NCBI GenBank assembly: GCA_023515745.1
Contig: JALECJ010000256.1
Location: 2,728,001 to 2,792,000 of the forward strand
DNA length: 64,000 bases
Origin: Amoeboaphelidium protococcarum
Lineage: Eukaryota; Aphelidiomycota; Aphelidea
Direction: 5' to 3'
Within the stretch, counting starts at the first letter, position 1; each line of letters opens with the position of its first letter. The notes below the pieces were generated by a model, which saw only the letters and a program-made list of their open reading frames with translations, was not told the origin of the DNA and searched no databases. The position numbers and the translations under genes are program-made. Shown here one piece after another: positions 1 through 11,528 of this stretch.

Positions 1-307
1 CAGTAGCTTCTACTCTAAACGGGAATTTCAGCAGAGTGCATACATCTTACAACTTGACGTGATAGAACGACGCAATTTCAATCTAATCATTAACTGTAAA
101 CCGACTTTAATCTTGCACTTAAGTTTAGCCAAGACACCTCTCAAGGCTTTTCTGCCTCAATTAAGCCAATTCTTCAACATTAAACCTCCAAAATTGATAC
201 TACGAAGTCTCTTCATATAAAAATTTCTTTGTCATCTTGCGCGTTTTTATAATTTTAAAACAATCGAAAAGTAAAAGGATTGCGGTGAAATACTCTATAC
301 AAAAGTT
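1..307. other. 5' flank of the GNAT gene; possible upstream coding
   Basis: No gene is recognised here. With only TGA as stop, the plus-strand frame beginning at base 2 stays open without interruption into the acetyltransferase ATG at 308. An N-terminal extension, or a 3' exon of a gene lying to the left, therefore cannot be excluded. About 100 open codons is weak evidence under this code, because only one of the 64 codons is a stop. Confidence 0.3.
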
Positions 308-871
308 ATGACTGTGAGGATAAGAAAAGTGGAAGAAGGTGACGTTGAAGAGCTGCATAGAATCATTAATGTTGCATATAGAATGGATCTTGGGTGGACA
401 AGCGAGGCTTCATTGGTGTAAGATGAGAGGATTACCGTGGCTCAACTAGTGCAACTGATTAAGGAGGATCGCGACCCAATTCTTGTCGCTGAAATCCTTT
501 CGACCGATGATGCTTCTGGTCAAGAGGATGTGCATAAACTTGTTGGATGCATCCAAGCAGAGCTGTGGTTTAATCACCCACAGTACAATCTTCCCGAAAA
601 CTCTACTCTGTTTGGCCTGTTCGCCGTGGATCCCAGCTGCTAGTCTATGGGAATCGGAAAATCCCTGTTTCATGCCATGATTGATCACGTCAAACGGCAC
701 TTTGATTAGGTGAATCTCGGCGTGATCTGGGTGCTCCATGTGCGCGAAAAGATTCTCGCATGGTACGAGAGAATGGGCTTCAAGTGGGAAGGTGAGACTA
801 GGCCATTCGTGATGCCTGAAAAGCTTAAAATTCCCAATCTTCATTTTAAAGTTTTGACTCTCAAAATATGA
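308..871 (+). CDS. GNAT-family N-acetyltransferase
   Basis: Single exon of 187 residues ending at TGA. It has the GNAT fold signature: a central strand (LFAVDP) followed by the acetyl-CoA pyrophosphate loop QSMGIGKSL near residues 112-120, which matches Q/R-x-x-G-x-G/A. The first Gln of that loop is encoded by TAG (641-643), so the cofactor motif itself needs the reassigned code. A C-terminal YERMGF segment is also typical of the family. The substrate cannot be told from sequence; small-molecule or protein amine acetylation are both possible. The gene converges on the ABHD-like gene with about 47 bp between the stops. The start is the first ATG before the conserved core, although the frame is open further upstream. 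Confidence 0.8.
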
Positions 872-918
872 CACCAATGAATTTAAATTAATAAATTACT
901 TTTTTTTTCTTGAGTAGT

Positions 919-2421
919 TCAATTCTTCCAACAATAGAGCAGCGAAGTGATTAAAAATCCAATAGAAAGAATGCCTCCGATGGGTAGTTGTACGCCTTTC
1001 AGGGACACGTCAACAAAGTCTAGGGGAGTTAAATTCTATGCAGTCTACGACACAACACTGACCAGAGAACGCGACAAAGATTTAGACGGCGAAAGGACGT
1101 TGTCACTATTACCGTGATCACTCTCTGGTTAGAACCAGTCAGGCTATTTGATAGATGTGACATTAGTCATCGCGTCGATCGAGTCGGCAATGACACCAGA
1201 GATCCAGCTGCTTGGACTAAGCCATCCTTAAAACCATCCAAGATGACCGCCATGTGCAGTTTCCACTAACAGCACATATGGATTGCAACTGGCTTCATCA
1301 TAAGGAATAGATTACTTTGGACAAATAGGATCATCGCGCGCGTTGAAGCAGATTAATGGACACCGTACATACGGTAGGCGAAGTACACTAGAAGCGAGTC
1401 TATAATACTCATTCACTGAATTGTATCCGTATAGACGACGAGTGACCAGCTCATCAAACTCGCGGACGCTTTAAACTTGACTAATCTTTTTCAAATTCAA
1501 TAGAGGATTGTCCTTAAATTGACCAGCATGCTTTCTAAACAGTTTATATAGATTCCTACCCATTGTATATGCATACACCTTCCGATTGAACCATGTGCTT
1601 TACAGATGAATGGAACCTGTCAGCATGTCAAAAGGATTGCCGACTGAAAACGCTGCATGTACTTTACTATAAACATGCTCCTCACCCAAATAATTCACGA
1701 GAATCTACGCGCCTAAAGAGTACCCAATCATAATGAGTTTACATTACTCATCATCCGCCTATTTGATGCCACTAATGTAATCCACAGCTGTGCGCACATC
1801 CTATGTACCTCCACCTGAAAACAGTTAGGGAGTCAGCACGGGTGATCCATTACATCCTCTGGAATGAACAATTACACAGCGATGACGCGTTCTCTTCACT
1901 AAATCAACGATATAAGGTTCATGAGATCCACCAGTCAATCCATGGAGTATCACAATCAAAAAATCATCTTTATCTGTGGAATTCATTCTCTTGGGATACC
2001 AATCCAGAGCTAACTGTCCATCATCGCCAGCATCGATAAGTTCTCGCTCATACTTGACTTTCTATTTGGGCTTGGTCATAGCGATATATATAGTTTGTAA
2101 ATGCCCATTAAATAACCACCAAGTTGGCTTGAATACTCTAAGCGATGGAACTCTATTGATCAAGTAAGTCTTTAACGGAACGCCATTGAGTCGAATGGGA
2201 TCGTGATGACAAAAGAATCGATTGAGTCCCTGTTAGAATGTACCAAACGCCAATAAGACGACATATAACACGGCAATAGTTACAGAGATGGGCAGCATCC
2301 ATTTCGCTACTTACGGCGGCATCACCAGGCCAGCAGATTAATCTCTAAAGTAGCGCAAATCAAAATTCATATCCAGATAGTCCAAGATTGACGAGCAACC
2401 ATCACTGAAACATAGAACCAT
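919..2421 (-). CDS. alpha/beta hydrolase, ABHD1/ABHD3 (YheT/EMB8) type
   Basis: Single exon of 500 residues. There is a hydrophobic segment near residues 40-60 (probable membrane anchor), then the family hallmarks: an HGLTGGSHEPYI oxyanion region, the nucleophile elbow GYSLGA, an aspartate in NARDDPICP and a histidine in TAHGGHLGW. These are the expected Ser-Asp-His triad of the ABHD1/2/3 and yeast Eht1/Mgl2 group, which act on lipid esters or phospholipids at membranes. Gln is encoded by TAA/TAG throughout. The upstream side is a shared divergent promoter with eS10; the downstream side converges on the GNAT gene. The family assignment is secure, the exact substrate is not. Confidence 0.85.
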
Positions 2422-2781
2422 TTTAATTTTACAATAAATTCAAAAAAGCTCTATGGACGCAGAAAAGATCAGCAAAAGTATTTAAAAATTAATCACAGAG
2501 AGAGGAATGGATGAATGCGCGCAGGATGATCAAAGGAGGGATGGTGTCTGACATAATCATCATCCATCAGGTGAGAAGTGATCAGGAGTTGAAACGACGC
2601 GTCTTAAATCTCAGTCTGAGCCGCGCGAGAACAAACGACCAGCGAGAAGAATTCAACCGAAAGTTAACCGAAAATTTTCTTTTAAATCAACACTCGTTGA
2701 CGCGCGTCCAAACACCACGGTAAAGTAATTTAATTACCATACCATTAGAGCTTCCAGTAGAAAAATTTAATATTGTGGAAA
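2422..2781. promoter_or_regulatory. divergent intergenic region between ABHD-like gene and eS10
   Basis: About 360 bp between two divergent starts. It contains GACGCGTC at 2596 and a GACGCGCGTC palindrome near 2699, both members of a palindrome that recurs in this window. An open frame at 2511-2723 has no recognisable product and is treated as leader sequence. Confidence 0.4.
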
Positions 2782-3219
2782 ATGTTGATTTCAAAGGAGA
2801 ATAGAAAAGCTATTTACAGCACCCTATTTAGAGAAGGTGTGATGGTTGCAAAGAAAGATTACGAGGCCTCATCTCACCCAGAACTCCCAAAAGTACGTAA
2901 TTTGGAGGTGATCAAGGCTCTGTAATCTCTGACCTCCCGCGGATATGTAAAGACTCAGTTCAACTGGTAGTATTATTATTACTTCTTGACCGATGAGGGT
3001 ATCACCTACCTGCGTGAATATTTGCACTTGCCTGCTGAGGTTGTGCCAGCTACATTTAAGAGAACTGCTGTCGGTGGAATTCGCGGTGAGCAGCGTCAAC
3101 GCGGTGAGGGTGGTAGAAGATTTGGCGGTGAAGGTGGACGTGATGGTGGCTACAGGCGCCGCTCTGAATTTGAGAAGAAGGAATCTGCTCCTGGTTCATT
3201 CAGACCTGAATTTAGATGA
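2782..3219 (+). CDS. RPS10: 40S ribosomal protein eS10
   Basis: Single exon of 145 residues. It begins [12 protein letters not shown], like the eS10 start MLMPKKNRIAIY, and carries the winged-helix core [22 protein letters not shown] and [16 protein letters not shown], followed by a Gly/Arg-rich tail as in other eukaryotes. The Q in KALQSL is a TAA codon and falls exactly on the conserved Gln of the family (AMQSL in animals), which is one of the cleanest proofs of the code here. eS10 sits on the head of the small subunit. Length and start agree with the family. Confidence 0.97.
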
Positions 3220-3409
3220 GTGTTGTATCTCTCACGCGTCTAATCACTATAATTATTATAATGATTTGACTTTTAATATAAATTTCATCCTTATGTCACT
3301 CTGTTTTGTTATATGTTATTAGTTTTCGACACTTTTGTTTTATAGATCAATTTAGTCTTTTACGATATCTTTCTAAAGTCAATATAGTATCAATATATAG
3401 TGTGATAAA

Positions 3410-4468
3410 ATGATTCGCATGGCCAAGCGGTATGCGAGCTTTGTGGTACAAAATTTGGCTCGCGGTATTTAGTAATAGGATAGAGCCTCCCTTGCTAGAG
3501 GTATAACGCTAGTGGAGTCTTCTCTTGCTGAGCATAGAGTTCAAGCTCAATAGCTTCTCCAATAGCTGCAGGAGTTCAAGCCAGATTTATCATCGTAATA
3601 GTTGCGACCATCATTTAGAATTGGGCTAAGTGGCAGTCCAGGTGTGGGCAAGTCTTCATTCATTGAAACATTTGGAATGCAATTGATTAGCAAAGGCCAT
3701 AAAGTTGCGGTGCTTGCTGTTGATCCCTCCAGTTCTCAGACGGGCGGATCCATTCTGGGAGATAAGACGCGAATGATGGAGCTATCCAAACATCCAAATG
3801 CGTACGTTAGACCATCGCCAACTCAAGGTAATCTGGGTGGAGTGGCGCGAAGTACTGCAGAGGCTATGCTACTGTGTGAGGCATCTGGCTATGATGTCGT
3901 AATTGTTGAAACTGTCGGTGTTGGCTAAAGCGAAACCTTGGTGGCGGACATGGTGGATATGTTCACACTTCTTGTTAGTCCAAGCGGTGGTGATGAACTA
4001 CAAGGCATAAAGAAAGGTATTGTGGAAATCGCTGATTTAATTGTTGTCAATAAAGCTGATGGGGATCTAATGTCGGCCGCGATGATGACGCAGATTGAGT
4101 ACGTGAGTGCTTTGAAACTTTTGAAGGCTAAGCAGTTGGGAACTTTTTCTGGTAATATATGGCGCGTCCCGGTGCGTAGAGCCTCCGCTAAAGAAAACAC
4201 AGGCTTAGACAAGGTGTGGGAGGAGATGTTGAGGTATCGCGAAATGTTACTGAAAGACAATTATCTGGACATGAAGCGCAGTTAGCAGAGAAAGAAGTGG
4301 ATGTGGCGTATTATCACAGATTCCATCTTATACAAGCTCAAGTATGGGTAATAGCTGCGTCCACTGGTTATCACACTTGAGAAACAGGTTATTGATGGTT
4401 CTATAACACCAAGTCAGGCGGCCAGCGAGATACTTGAAGCATTTCTAAGTAAAGACTCTAATCAGTGA
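3410..4468 (+). CDS. MMAA: MeaB/ArgK-type GTPase, methylmalonyl-CoA mutase chaperone
   Basis: Single exon of 352 residues. The N-terminus is basic and hydroxylated ([12 protein letters not shown]), consistent with mitochondrial import. Next come the family helices ([12 protein letters not shown]), a Walker A loop GSPGVGKSS near residue 75, VDPSSS, and the base-recognition motif NKAD. In VETVGVGQSE the Gln is TAA at the invariant Gln of G3 proteins. The C-terminus (SQAASEIL) matches the dimerisation arm. The protein gates adenosylcobalamin delivery to, and protects, methylmalonyl-CoA mutase, so B12-dependent propionate metabolism is implied. Human MMAA is somewhat longer at the N-terminus. Confidence 0.93.
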
Positions 4469-4535
4469 TGAATAAAAATAAAAGTCCTTTGTGGAAAGTT
4501 GCTTTTCAATTTTTAACAGATACGAAAAGAGAAAA

Positions 4536-5752
4536 ATGTTAAAATCGTATCACTAGCTTGGACAGTTGTTAGTACACGGGCCTTAGCAATTGGCTGTATT
4601 TGATGTAAAGTAAGTCGTCAAATTATTAATACTTTTGAACTGCTTTGTATAATTGATAGAACTTTGAGTATTATATATTCAGCTGAGGTGGACGCGTCAG
4701 TCGCAGCGGTGTCCAACGATAAAGATAATCAAGTTATCGCGTATTGTGGATTAAATAAAGTGCTCAGACTTCAAAGCTTGTCCAACAATGAATTGATTAA
4801 AGAAACGTAATTTATAATTCTAACATCTAGTTTGATAATTAAAATGCGAGGCAATTCAGTGTAGAGATGTACCTAAGAAGCTAATCAACTTGATTTTTAC
4901 TGCTGATGATGACAAGCTGCTGATGGGCGATAAGTTTGGCGACGTGTACAGGTATGATTTATATTAAGTCTACTTATAAATTATACAAATGTGACCTCGT
5001 ATTAATGTAGTCTATCTGTAAAAGACCCGGATGCAAAGTTGGAACTTGTGCTAGGACATGTGTCTCTGTTGACAGACATCCTATTGTCCAGGGATGAAAA
5101 GTATCTACTCACTGCTGATAGAGATAAAAAGATTCGCGTTTCCTCTTACCCGGACTGCTATAATATTCATGGGTTCTGCTTGTCTCATACCGCGTACGTT
5201 CGCTGTATGGTGTAGATTCCAGAGTAGAAATTACTGATATCTGCTGGTGGAGATGGGCGATTGATTTTATGGGACTATGTGAAGTGCCAGGTGTTATGCG
5301 ATATTCCATTGTTTGAAGACAACGATAGCTTCTTGCATATTCGCTAGATCTTGCTATCACTTGACTCGAAATTCTGTCTTGTTGTGTACAATGATAGCGC
5401 TGTCATTAATGTTTACCAAGTTGATGTAAGCGGATAGCAGCTGTCTTTTCATCAGCAAATATAACTGAATGGCAAAGTTGTATCACTTGATTCTCTGCAC
5501 GATAATGCGTTCATAGCTTCACTGGATGCTGAACCTTATATGGTCACACTTCAAAGCGATGAAGACTAAAAATTCAGCGTCTCAGATTAACAGTTATATA
5601 ATTAATTAAAGGACGCGATCAAGTTCAATGTTTAAGCTATGAGTAATCCATTTGATATGACATTGTACCTTTGTGGTATTGATGACCGCAAGCAGGTCGA
5701 ATAGCAGGCTGAGAGAGACAGAACGTACAAGAAGATGAAAAATTAAAAATGA
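4536..5752 (+). CDS. WDR4: tRNA (guanine-N7) methyltransferase WD40 subunit, WDR4/Trm82
   Basis: Four exons: 4536-4609, 4660-4806, 4865-4951 and 5011-5752. The introns are 50, 58 and 59 nt, all starting GTAA/GTAT and ending TAG. The protein of about 349 residues has the characteristic Trm82 blades: MGDKFGDVY, LLTADRDKKIRVS followed by the SYPDCYNI segment and GFCLSHT, and a GGDGRLILWDY repeat. Trm82/WDR4 stabilises METTL1/Trm8, which makes m7G46 in tRNA. Exon 2 begins with a GACGCGTC palindrome. The first exon is the least conserved part. Confidence 0.85.
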
Positions 5753-5798
5753 AGTAATGTAAGGTTAGATTATGCTAAAATATATATTAACACCTAAT

Positions 5799-7436
5799 TC
5801 ACATACAAGTCTCAAACTTACCACCGCAGTTGATGCACTTGGGAAATAATCCATCTTGTGCACTATCCCAATTTTCAACATCGATATACTCCACCTGCTT
5901 ATCAATATCGATAAACTAGGAGCATTTCGCTTTGCATCGCACACATTGTAATGTCTTAAAAGGATCTACCAGCACTTCGCCAGTTCTCTAACACAAGGAC
6001 CAGTAGTGAGATTTAACATCTTCGCCAGCATCAGAATCTACACATTTTACCCAATAATCACTTCCCTCGACTGCGACCAATGATCGTCCACAGACTGCGC
6101 AATCACCAAACTCAGCTTCAACACTTTAATTTGATACATTGTATGCGTGAGCACTTTCAGGAATAATTGGTGTATCTTATTAGCTTTCCAGATTAACGAC
6201 AAGCAAACACGTCTCCCTCTAATATTCAGGTGTAGAATTAAAATCCTTTAGATTCACCGGTCGAAAAGATATAACCATCTGCTATCGCAAATGGGATAAT
6301 AATGCAAGACCTCTGAATTTTGGCGTAAATCCACCCCGCAAACTAATTGGCCGGCCTATGTCCATTTAGTCATCAGTAGATGAGGCTTGAAATTACAAGA
6401 CATCTTCATACGACGCGTTAAAAGTGACATTATCGTTAGACATAGACATCTAAACAGCACAGTGAAGTTACTAAGTCTTCTCCTAATCCACTGATATCAC
6501 ATTATCCTCGTCAATAAAGAAGCTTAGTAAACAGCCGTCTTCAGTGCACAGCGTGAATTAGCGATGACCATTAGTACAAAGCCCAGTCACTAAATGCTTA
6601 GATGCAATATTAAATTCGGATACCAATTAACCATTTAACGCAAACAACTTAACATGACCTGCATACGCAAGTAATACAAACTATTCATCAATAAATCTCG
6701 CGATCCGAGGAGTGGAATATTTTTATGACAGCAGAGTACACTGTTCCACTATTGACCATTACTCGTTTGGTGAAATTACCAGTAACTATGTGGTACCCAA
6801 CTTGCTAGTGAGACAAACATATAGTTAATCTTGTATAGTTGCACACTCCATAGATTACATTAGCTGAGCCAGATCTAAATTTTTAACAATCGTCAGCTTC
6901 AGATTAAACGGATCGTATCGCCAAATGGTCAAATTTGACCGCATCTCTCTATCGCTACTGTTAAGTCCATGAGACAAGGTAAGAATATAGACACCGCCAT
7001 TAACAAGAATCCAATGGCAATCTACAATATCAGCACCAGATTTATCATGCATGGTCTGCGTATTCAGAATTTAATTCAAGCATAAAGCAACCTCATACTT
7101 TGACTAATGACGCGTCAGTAAGAGAAAACACTCGCCATAAGCATTCAATGTCAGGAGTGAACAGCCATGCAGAAGGTGGCTTTAATCAGGACCAAATGTA
7201 ACCTTCTTGATCCAATTCTATCTGAATGACTTGGAAGAAAATCGCTAATATTTAGAATGGTGTTATTACTACTTACACTCATTAACTGGAATTTTCAGAG
7301 ATTAAAGCAGAAGATTCTCATTATCACTATTCGCCAGTAATATCTAGTCATCCATGGCCACTGCAATCTGCCCATCAGAAGACTGCTACACCGCATCAAT
7401 CGCCTAGATATCGCCTTTTATTCTAGATCTATACAT
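5799..7436 (-). CDS. TFIIIC90/GTF3C4-like protein (beta-propeller plus zinc ribbon)
   Basis: One uninterrupted frame of 545 residues. The N-terminus reads like blade 1 and 2 of the TFIIIC delta/90 kDa subunit (SSDGQIAVAMDDQILL, then KVTFGPDQSHLLHGCSLLTLNAYGECFLL). The C-terminus has a run of zinc ligands, CAVCGRSL, WVKC, WSLCQRTG, CVRCKAKC and CINCGGK, in the arrangement of the TFIIIC putative zinc-finger domain. TFIIIC90 bridges TFIIIC to TFIIIB and Pol III. The call rests on motif order and is an inference, because a different propeller plus Zn-ribbon protein cannot be fully excluded. Confidence 0.5.
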
Positions 7437-7688
7437 AATTGTAGATAAATACCAGAATAGTGGTCTAATTGCATAAATGAAAATCTACAAAAATACAACC
7501 AAAATTCCAATTGGAACAATTCGCTAAAGTGCTCTCCTGAAATTTCTCTCTTTTACTCAACGCGACAAGTTGAAAGCTGTGCGCTCTTCGCCCCTTCTCC
7601 ATTCTTTCACTCAAAAGGACGTTTAGCTCTCTGCTTGAACTCTTGACTGTTTTACATTGGAAATATTCATTTTTTATCTGTATTCAAA

Positions 7689-9020
7689 ATGTAAGCTAGC
7701 AGTAGTAATCACAATAATAATAATTTTGGTGGTAATCTCAGTGGAGGAATGTTGGTGGTCAAGGCTTATTGCCAGTCGGAGATTCGGCGTATTCCCATAT
7801 TCAACAGGGACCTCACTTATGCTGAGTTGTGTATCATGTTGAGCCGGCTGTTTAAACATCATCTGAGTAAAGACTAGTCGTCTAATTATGATAATACAAT
7901 TGCTGATGGTGCTAGTAATAGCAATAAAGATTAATTGAAGACTATTGAGAAACCGCCAGAGTTAGTTCTCAAGTACAAAGATGATGAGGGTGATTGGATT
8001 GAGTTGACTGATGACATGGATGTGTAGCACGCCATTCAGCTGAGTAATGTGTTCCATGTCAAGGTTTAGATTAAGCGTGCAGATAGTACGAATAACGATG
8101 ATGATTATATTGACTGGGCTGAGATGAAGGATACCATAAATTAGCTGAAGGATCAAGTTGGTGAATTGGTCAAAGTGTTCTCTACCGTGTCCGAGGCATC
8201 ATCGGCTTCACACAAGAACAAGTTGCCATGAGATGAGGCGGAGTAGACGGCTGCGGCTTCATCAACTAAACCGTCTGCTCCATCTATTAAGCCTCTATCT
8301 ACTCGTGATATGGCTGAATTTCTTGGCTAGAATGATACGGTGGATTCTTTAACATCTCAGGACACGGTTTAGCTATAGTAATAGTAATAGTCTATGAAAG
8401 ATTCCATGTAAAAGGAGGTACAAGTAAGTGAAGTTAAGCGTAATTCATTGACTAGCACAGCTGCAGCTCTGGGTGATTTAAGGGTAAATACAGCTGCAAC
8501 TAGTGTAACTGGTGCTGCTGGAGTTGATGATTAAAGCAGACGTGGGGTCGTTGCTTCCTAGTCATAAATCTAATCACCTCAATCTCATTATGGCGGAAGC
8601 ATGCCTCCAGGTTAACAATATCCTGTTTATCCTTCAGACTATGGTCACTAGCAATAATAGTATTAGCCTTATCAGTAGTCTTAGGCACCTTTATAAGCAG
8701 GACCAGGCAACTAGATGCGTTATTAGTAATAACAATAATATAATACTGGTTATCCGTCTCAGGTGCCTCATCAAGGGCTCTAAAATGATTACCAGAATAT
8801 TGCGTAGTCGCCTCAGTAGCCTTTACAATAGCAGAATCAGCCTCAAATACCTCAATAGCAACAGCAGTATTAGCGTTAGAACTCTGTATAGAGGCAGTAG
8901 TCAATTGATCTGCCTGGAGTTTAAATCTAGAGCCTACCTCCATCGCTGTAAAGGTAGCATTAGCAATTGCAGTAGTAATCACAACATTAGCATCACGGTT
9001 ATCAGAGTTAGCAAAAGTGA
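7689..9020 (+). CDS. TFG-like protein: PB1 domain plus glutamine-rich tail, with an in-frame TGA
   Basis: The N-terminal Asn/Gly stretch is followed by a PB1 domain (about residues 21-120: VVKAYCQSEIRRIPIF, LTYAEL, LKYKDDEGDWIELTDDMDV), a short coiled coil (MKDTINQLKDQVGEL) and a very Gln/Pro/Tyr-rich tail, the layout of TFG, which organises COPII carriers at ER exit sites. The tail Gln residues are mostly TAA/TAG. A TGA at 8229-8231 interrupts the frame after residue 180. It can be removed by a 72-nt intron at 8161-8232 that keeps the frame, but that intron ends ATGAG rather than the usual TGTAG. The stop could also be a real truncation or an error. The two long ORFs over the tail on other frames are shadows. 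Confidence 0.7.
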
Positions 9021-9087
9021 ATATGCTCATACTCAAGCACGGAAAATAGTATTGAGACATTATGTGTAATATGAATTTATATTTCAT

Positions 9088-10419
9088 TCATTGTGTATCT
9101 TTTAAAAGAGTTTCCATTATTTCACTCTTATTTGTAATTGCAGATAAAAGTTAGAATTATACATTCTGATAGCAGAGTGTGCTCACCTTGTCAATAGTCT
9201 TTCTAAACGGATTTCCAAACCAGGAGTTTGACACTTGTTTCACATGAAGTAACACGGTTCTATACTCTGTTAAATCTTCATTGTCCAATTGACAATACTA
9301 TCGAGTCTTCAATTCAGAGTTTATCTTTTGCAGCATCGAACTTTCTGACAGAAGAGACAAATCACGTCCATTCTCTACCATCAAAACGGCTTGCATAGTG
9401 CCATCATCAATAAGAAACTTAGCTGTGCCATACGTATTAGCTAATGAGTTACTGTTAGAACGCGCACTACCCTATGAATCTTTAGAGTATACGTACAGTT
9501 CCAATGAAAACAGACGCATCAATTAACAGCATATCAATACATCATTTACATCTCTCTAGGACGCGTCATACAAAGACGTCAACTGATCAGGAATATCGAG
9601 AGCGTTAGAGTCCACCTCCTGATCTATTTGAGCGTTGTCTTTTAACATATCCATTAGATCATTGTAATCAGTACAATATTCATGGACAAGTTTAACGCGA
9701 CTTAGAGGAGTACAAATCAACTTGTCTTTACGAATACTAAAGTTGTAAAATACCACCAGCTATCCCTTCTTTGACAGCGATACCAACTCCTTTACACTCT
9801 CATGAATATATTGAGGTAAACTCTGCACTTGCACAGTGTCTGAAGATTGACAATCCTTTACCACGAATTAATACTCGGCGCCGTTCAATGACTTCTGATG
9901 AATTACCAAACCGGCGAGTGAAACAATCGAATCGCGTTCTAATCGTTTCGCGTCTCTTACGGATGAAATGTCGCACCGTTTCACTTGAGATCGCATATGA
10001 TCAAGTGCAGTCTTGGCTTAAACGCTCAGATAGAAGTCTTTCTCTCCAATTCGAATTGAATGAGCAACGTCATTTTCATTAAACTCTGAAACAGCCAAGA
10101 CCGCGTTGTTTAACAAAACTTGATCCATTGCATGGATTTCATTAACAGAATTTACTTGTGTATTTTCAATAGCTTTCTTTACATTTTGTACGAAACTCGC
10201 TTGGATTACAGCCCCCACGTCATAGTCGCAGTTTGGTCTATACTTTAATTACAAAATTTCAACTGGGCTTGGGACCAAGTTCACTACTTCAGACTCTACT
10301 TTCACCTATAAACAATTCACCTTGTAGTACACATACACACTTCGAATGTAAATTTATTCAACAACAGCTAGAATTTATTGCTGGCCACTTGGAATTTCAT
10401 CCTGATAATTGAGAGTCAT
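9088..10419 (-). CDS. uncharacterised protein, possible OB-fold segments
   Basis: Single exon of 443 residues, open throughout with Gln at TAA/TAG. No family is recognised. Two stretches look like OB-fold strands: SLAGLVIHQKSLNGAEYQFVV followed by a barrel-like block, and GTAKFLIDDGTMQAVLMV near the C-terminus. The second is reminiscent of DNA-binding OB folds in CST or RPA-type proteins, but the likeness is weak. The gene converges on the TFG-like gene with 67 bp between the stops. It carries GACGCGTC at 9560. A profile search would decide whether it is nucleic-acid binding. Confidence 0.6.
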
Positions 10420-10577
10420 TTTCAGCACTAATGACTTTCTGTATTTAAAGGGTACGGTTAAATTCAACGGGAAAATGAAACAAAGACACGCAAAGAGACA
10501 TAAGGATGAAATGACGTACAGACCACTAACAAATCCTCACGAGTAAATAAACACGCATCAAAAGTTTATTGCTGTAT

Positions 10578-11357
10578 TCAAAATTATTATTACTAGACAG
10601 TGAAGGATGAAGTAGAGGATACAGTATCTGACTCATTGTTGACCGATAGTAGATCAACACGTCCTCCCTTGACATTCTGCGTCAAATCAATAACAGATTT
10701 GTAATGCCCAGGATCAATAGTGAATTCAACCACATACTCATCACTAAAATCTTCATGAATAACGTCAGCATTGAATGATGTCAGCTTGTCTTTAACCACT
10801 TTCTTATCTTTGACAGGCACGCGTACCATTAGCCGCATCTTGGCTCTATTAATTGGCACAATGTTCTTCTCTTTGATCAGCTTTATAATTTCTATCGCCT
10901 GGACTTTTGAGCTCTTCTACGATTAGATATTATAATTGATATCATTAAAACACTTGTCGATAATTGATGTGGTATACGGCCGATTAGTGCTAGGATTAAT
11001 GCTCATATTCACCACCAGATTGACAATCTCTTTTCTCAACGCGTCCAACTGATTATTCCGCTCCTGAGTGCTCACCTGCACCTCACCCTTGCGCAATATC
11101 TCCATGACAGCAGTGTTGATGTCGCGTGTGCCAAAACATTTTTCCACTTCATCCAGCGATGCAGTCTGTCCCTTGCTGACATTGGTGAAAATTGTGTGCA
11201 CCTACAGCACTTCCTCCACATTAGTCTCCACGCCGTTGCGATACTCTGTCACCTTGTTGGGGATACCGGCAATCTCGAATCTCTTGCCCTTCTTCCTAAG
11301 TCTTATAACACTCACATTTGTGAGCTTTATCACGTTACTCGGCTAAAATATGGACAT
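10578..11357 (-). CDS. SBDS: ribosome maturation factor SBDS/Sdo1
   Basis: Single exon of 259 residues (human SBDS is 250). It starts MSIFQPSNVIKLTNVSV, matching the invariant SBDS start, and continues with GKRFEIA, EEVLQVHTIFTNVSKGQ, GEVQVSTQER, RPYTTSIIDKCF and NRAKMRLMV. The Q in EEVLQVH is TAG at the conserved Gln. All three SBDS domains are present. SBDS works with EFL1 to evict eIF6 from the 60S subunit. The protein ends with four consecutive TAG/TAA Gln codons before TGA. Confidence 0.97.
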
Positions 11358-11528
11358 GTTATACGATATTCAAAGTGCAGATGTTGTAAAAATGTATCAA
11401 AAACTGCTTTCTAGAAAAATATCACTGGACACGCGTCGAGCAAAGTTGAGCTGATCGTCGCAAACAACTCTGATCCTATGACTTACTGTAAAGAGACTCC
11501 ATTTTAAATCACAAAAAAGTTCATATAT

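Noticed and set aside
446-877. 143-codon ORF antisense to the GNAT gene
   Set aside because: The GNAT frame is complete with its cofactor motif. The antisense product has no family.
8229-8231. TGA in the TFG-like gene as a sense codon (Trp, Cys or Sec)
   Set aside because: TGA is the consistent stop in every well-conserved gene of the window, and no SECIS-like structure was evident. An intron or mutation is simpler.
8500-9087. Long ORFs on both strands over the TFG-like tail
   Set aside because: They arise from the TAR/CAR-rich glutamine tail read in other frames. The sense frame continues the TFG-like layout.
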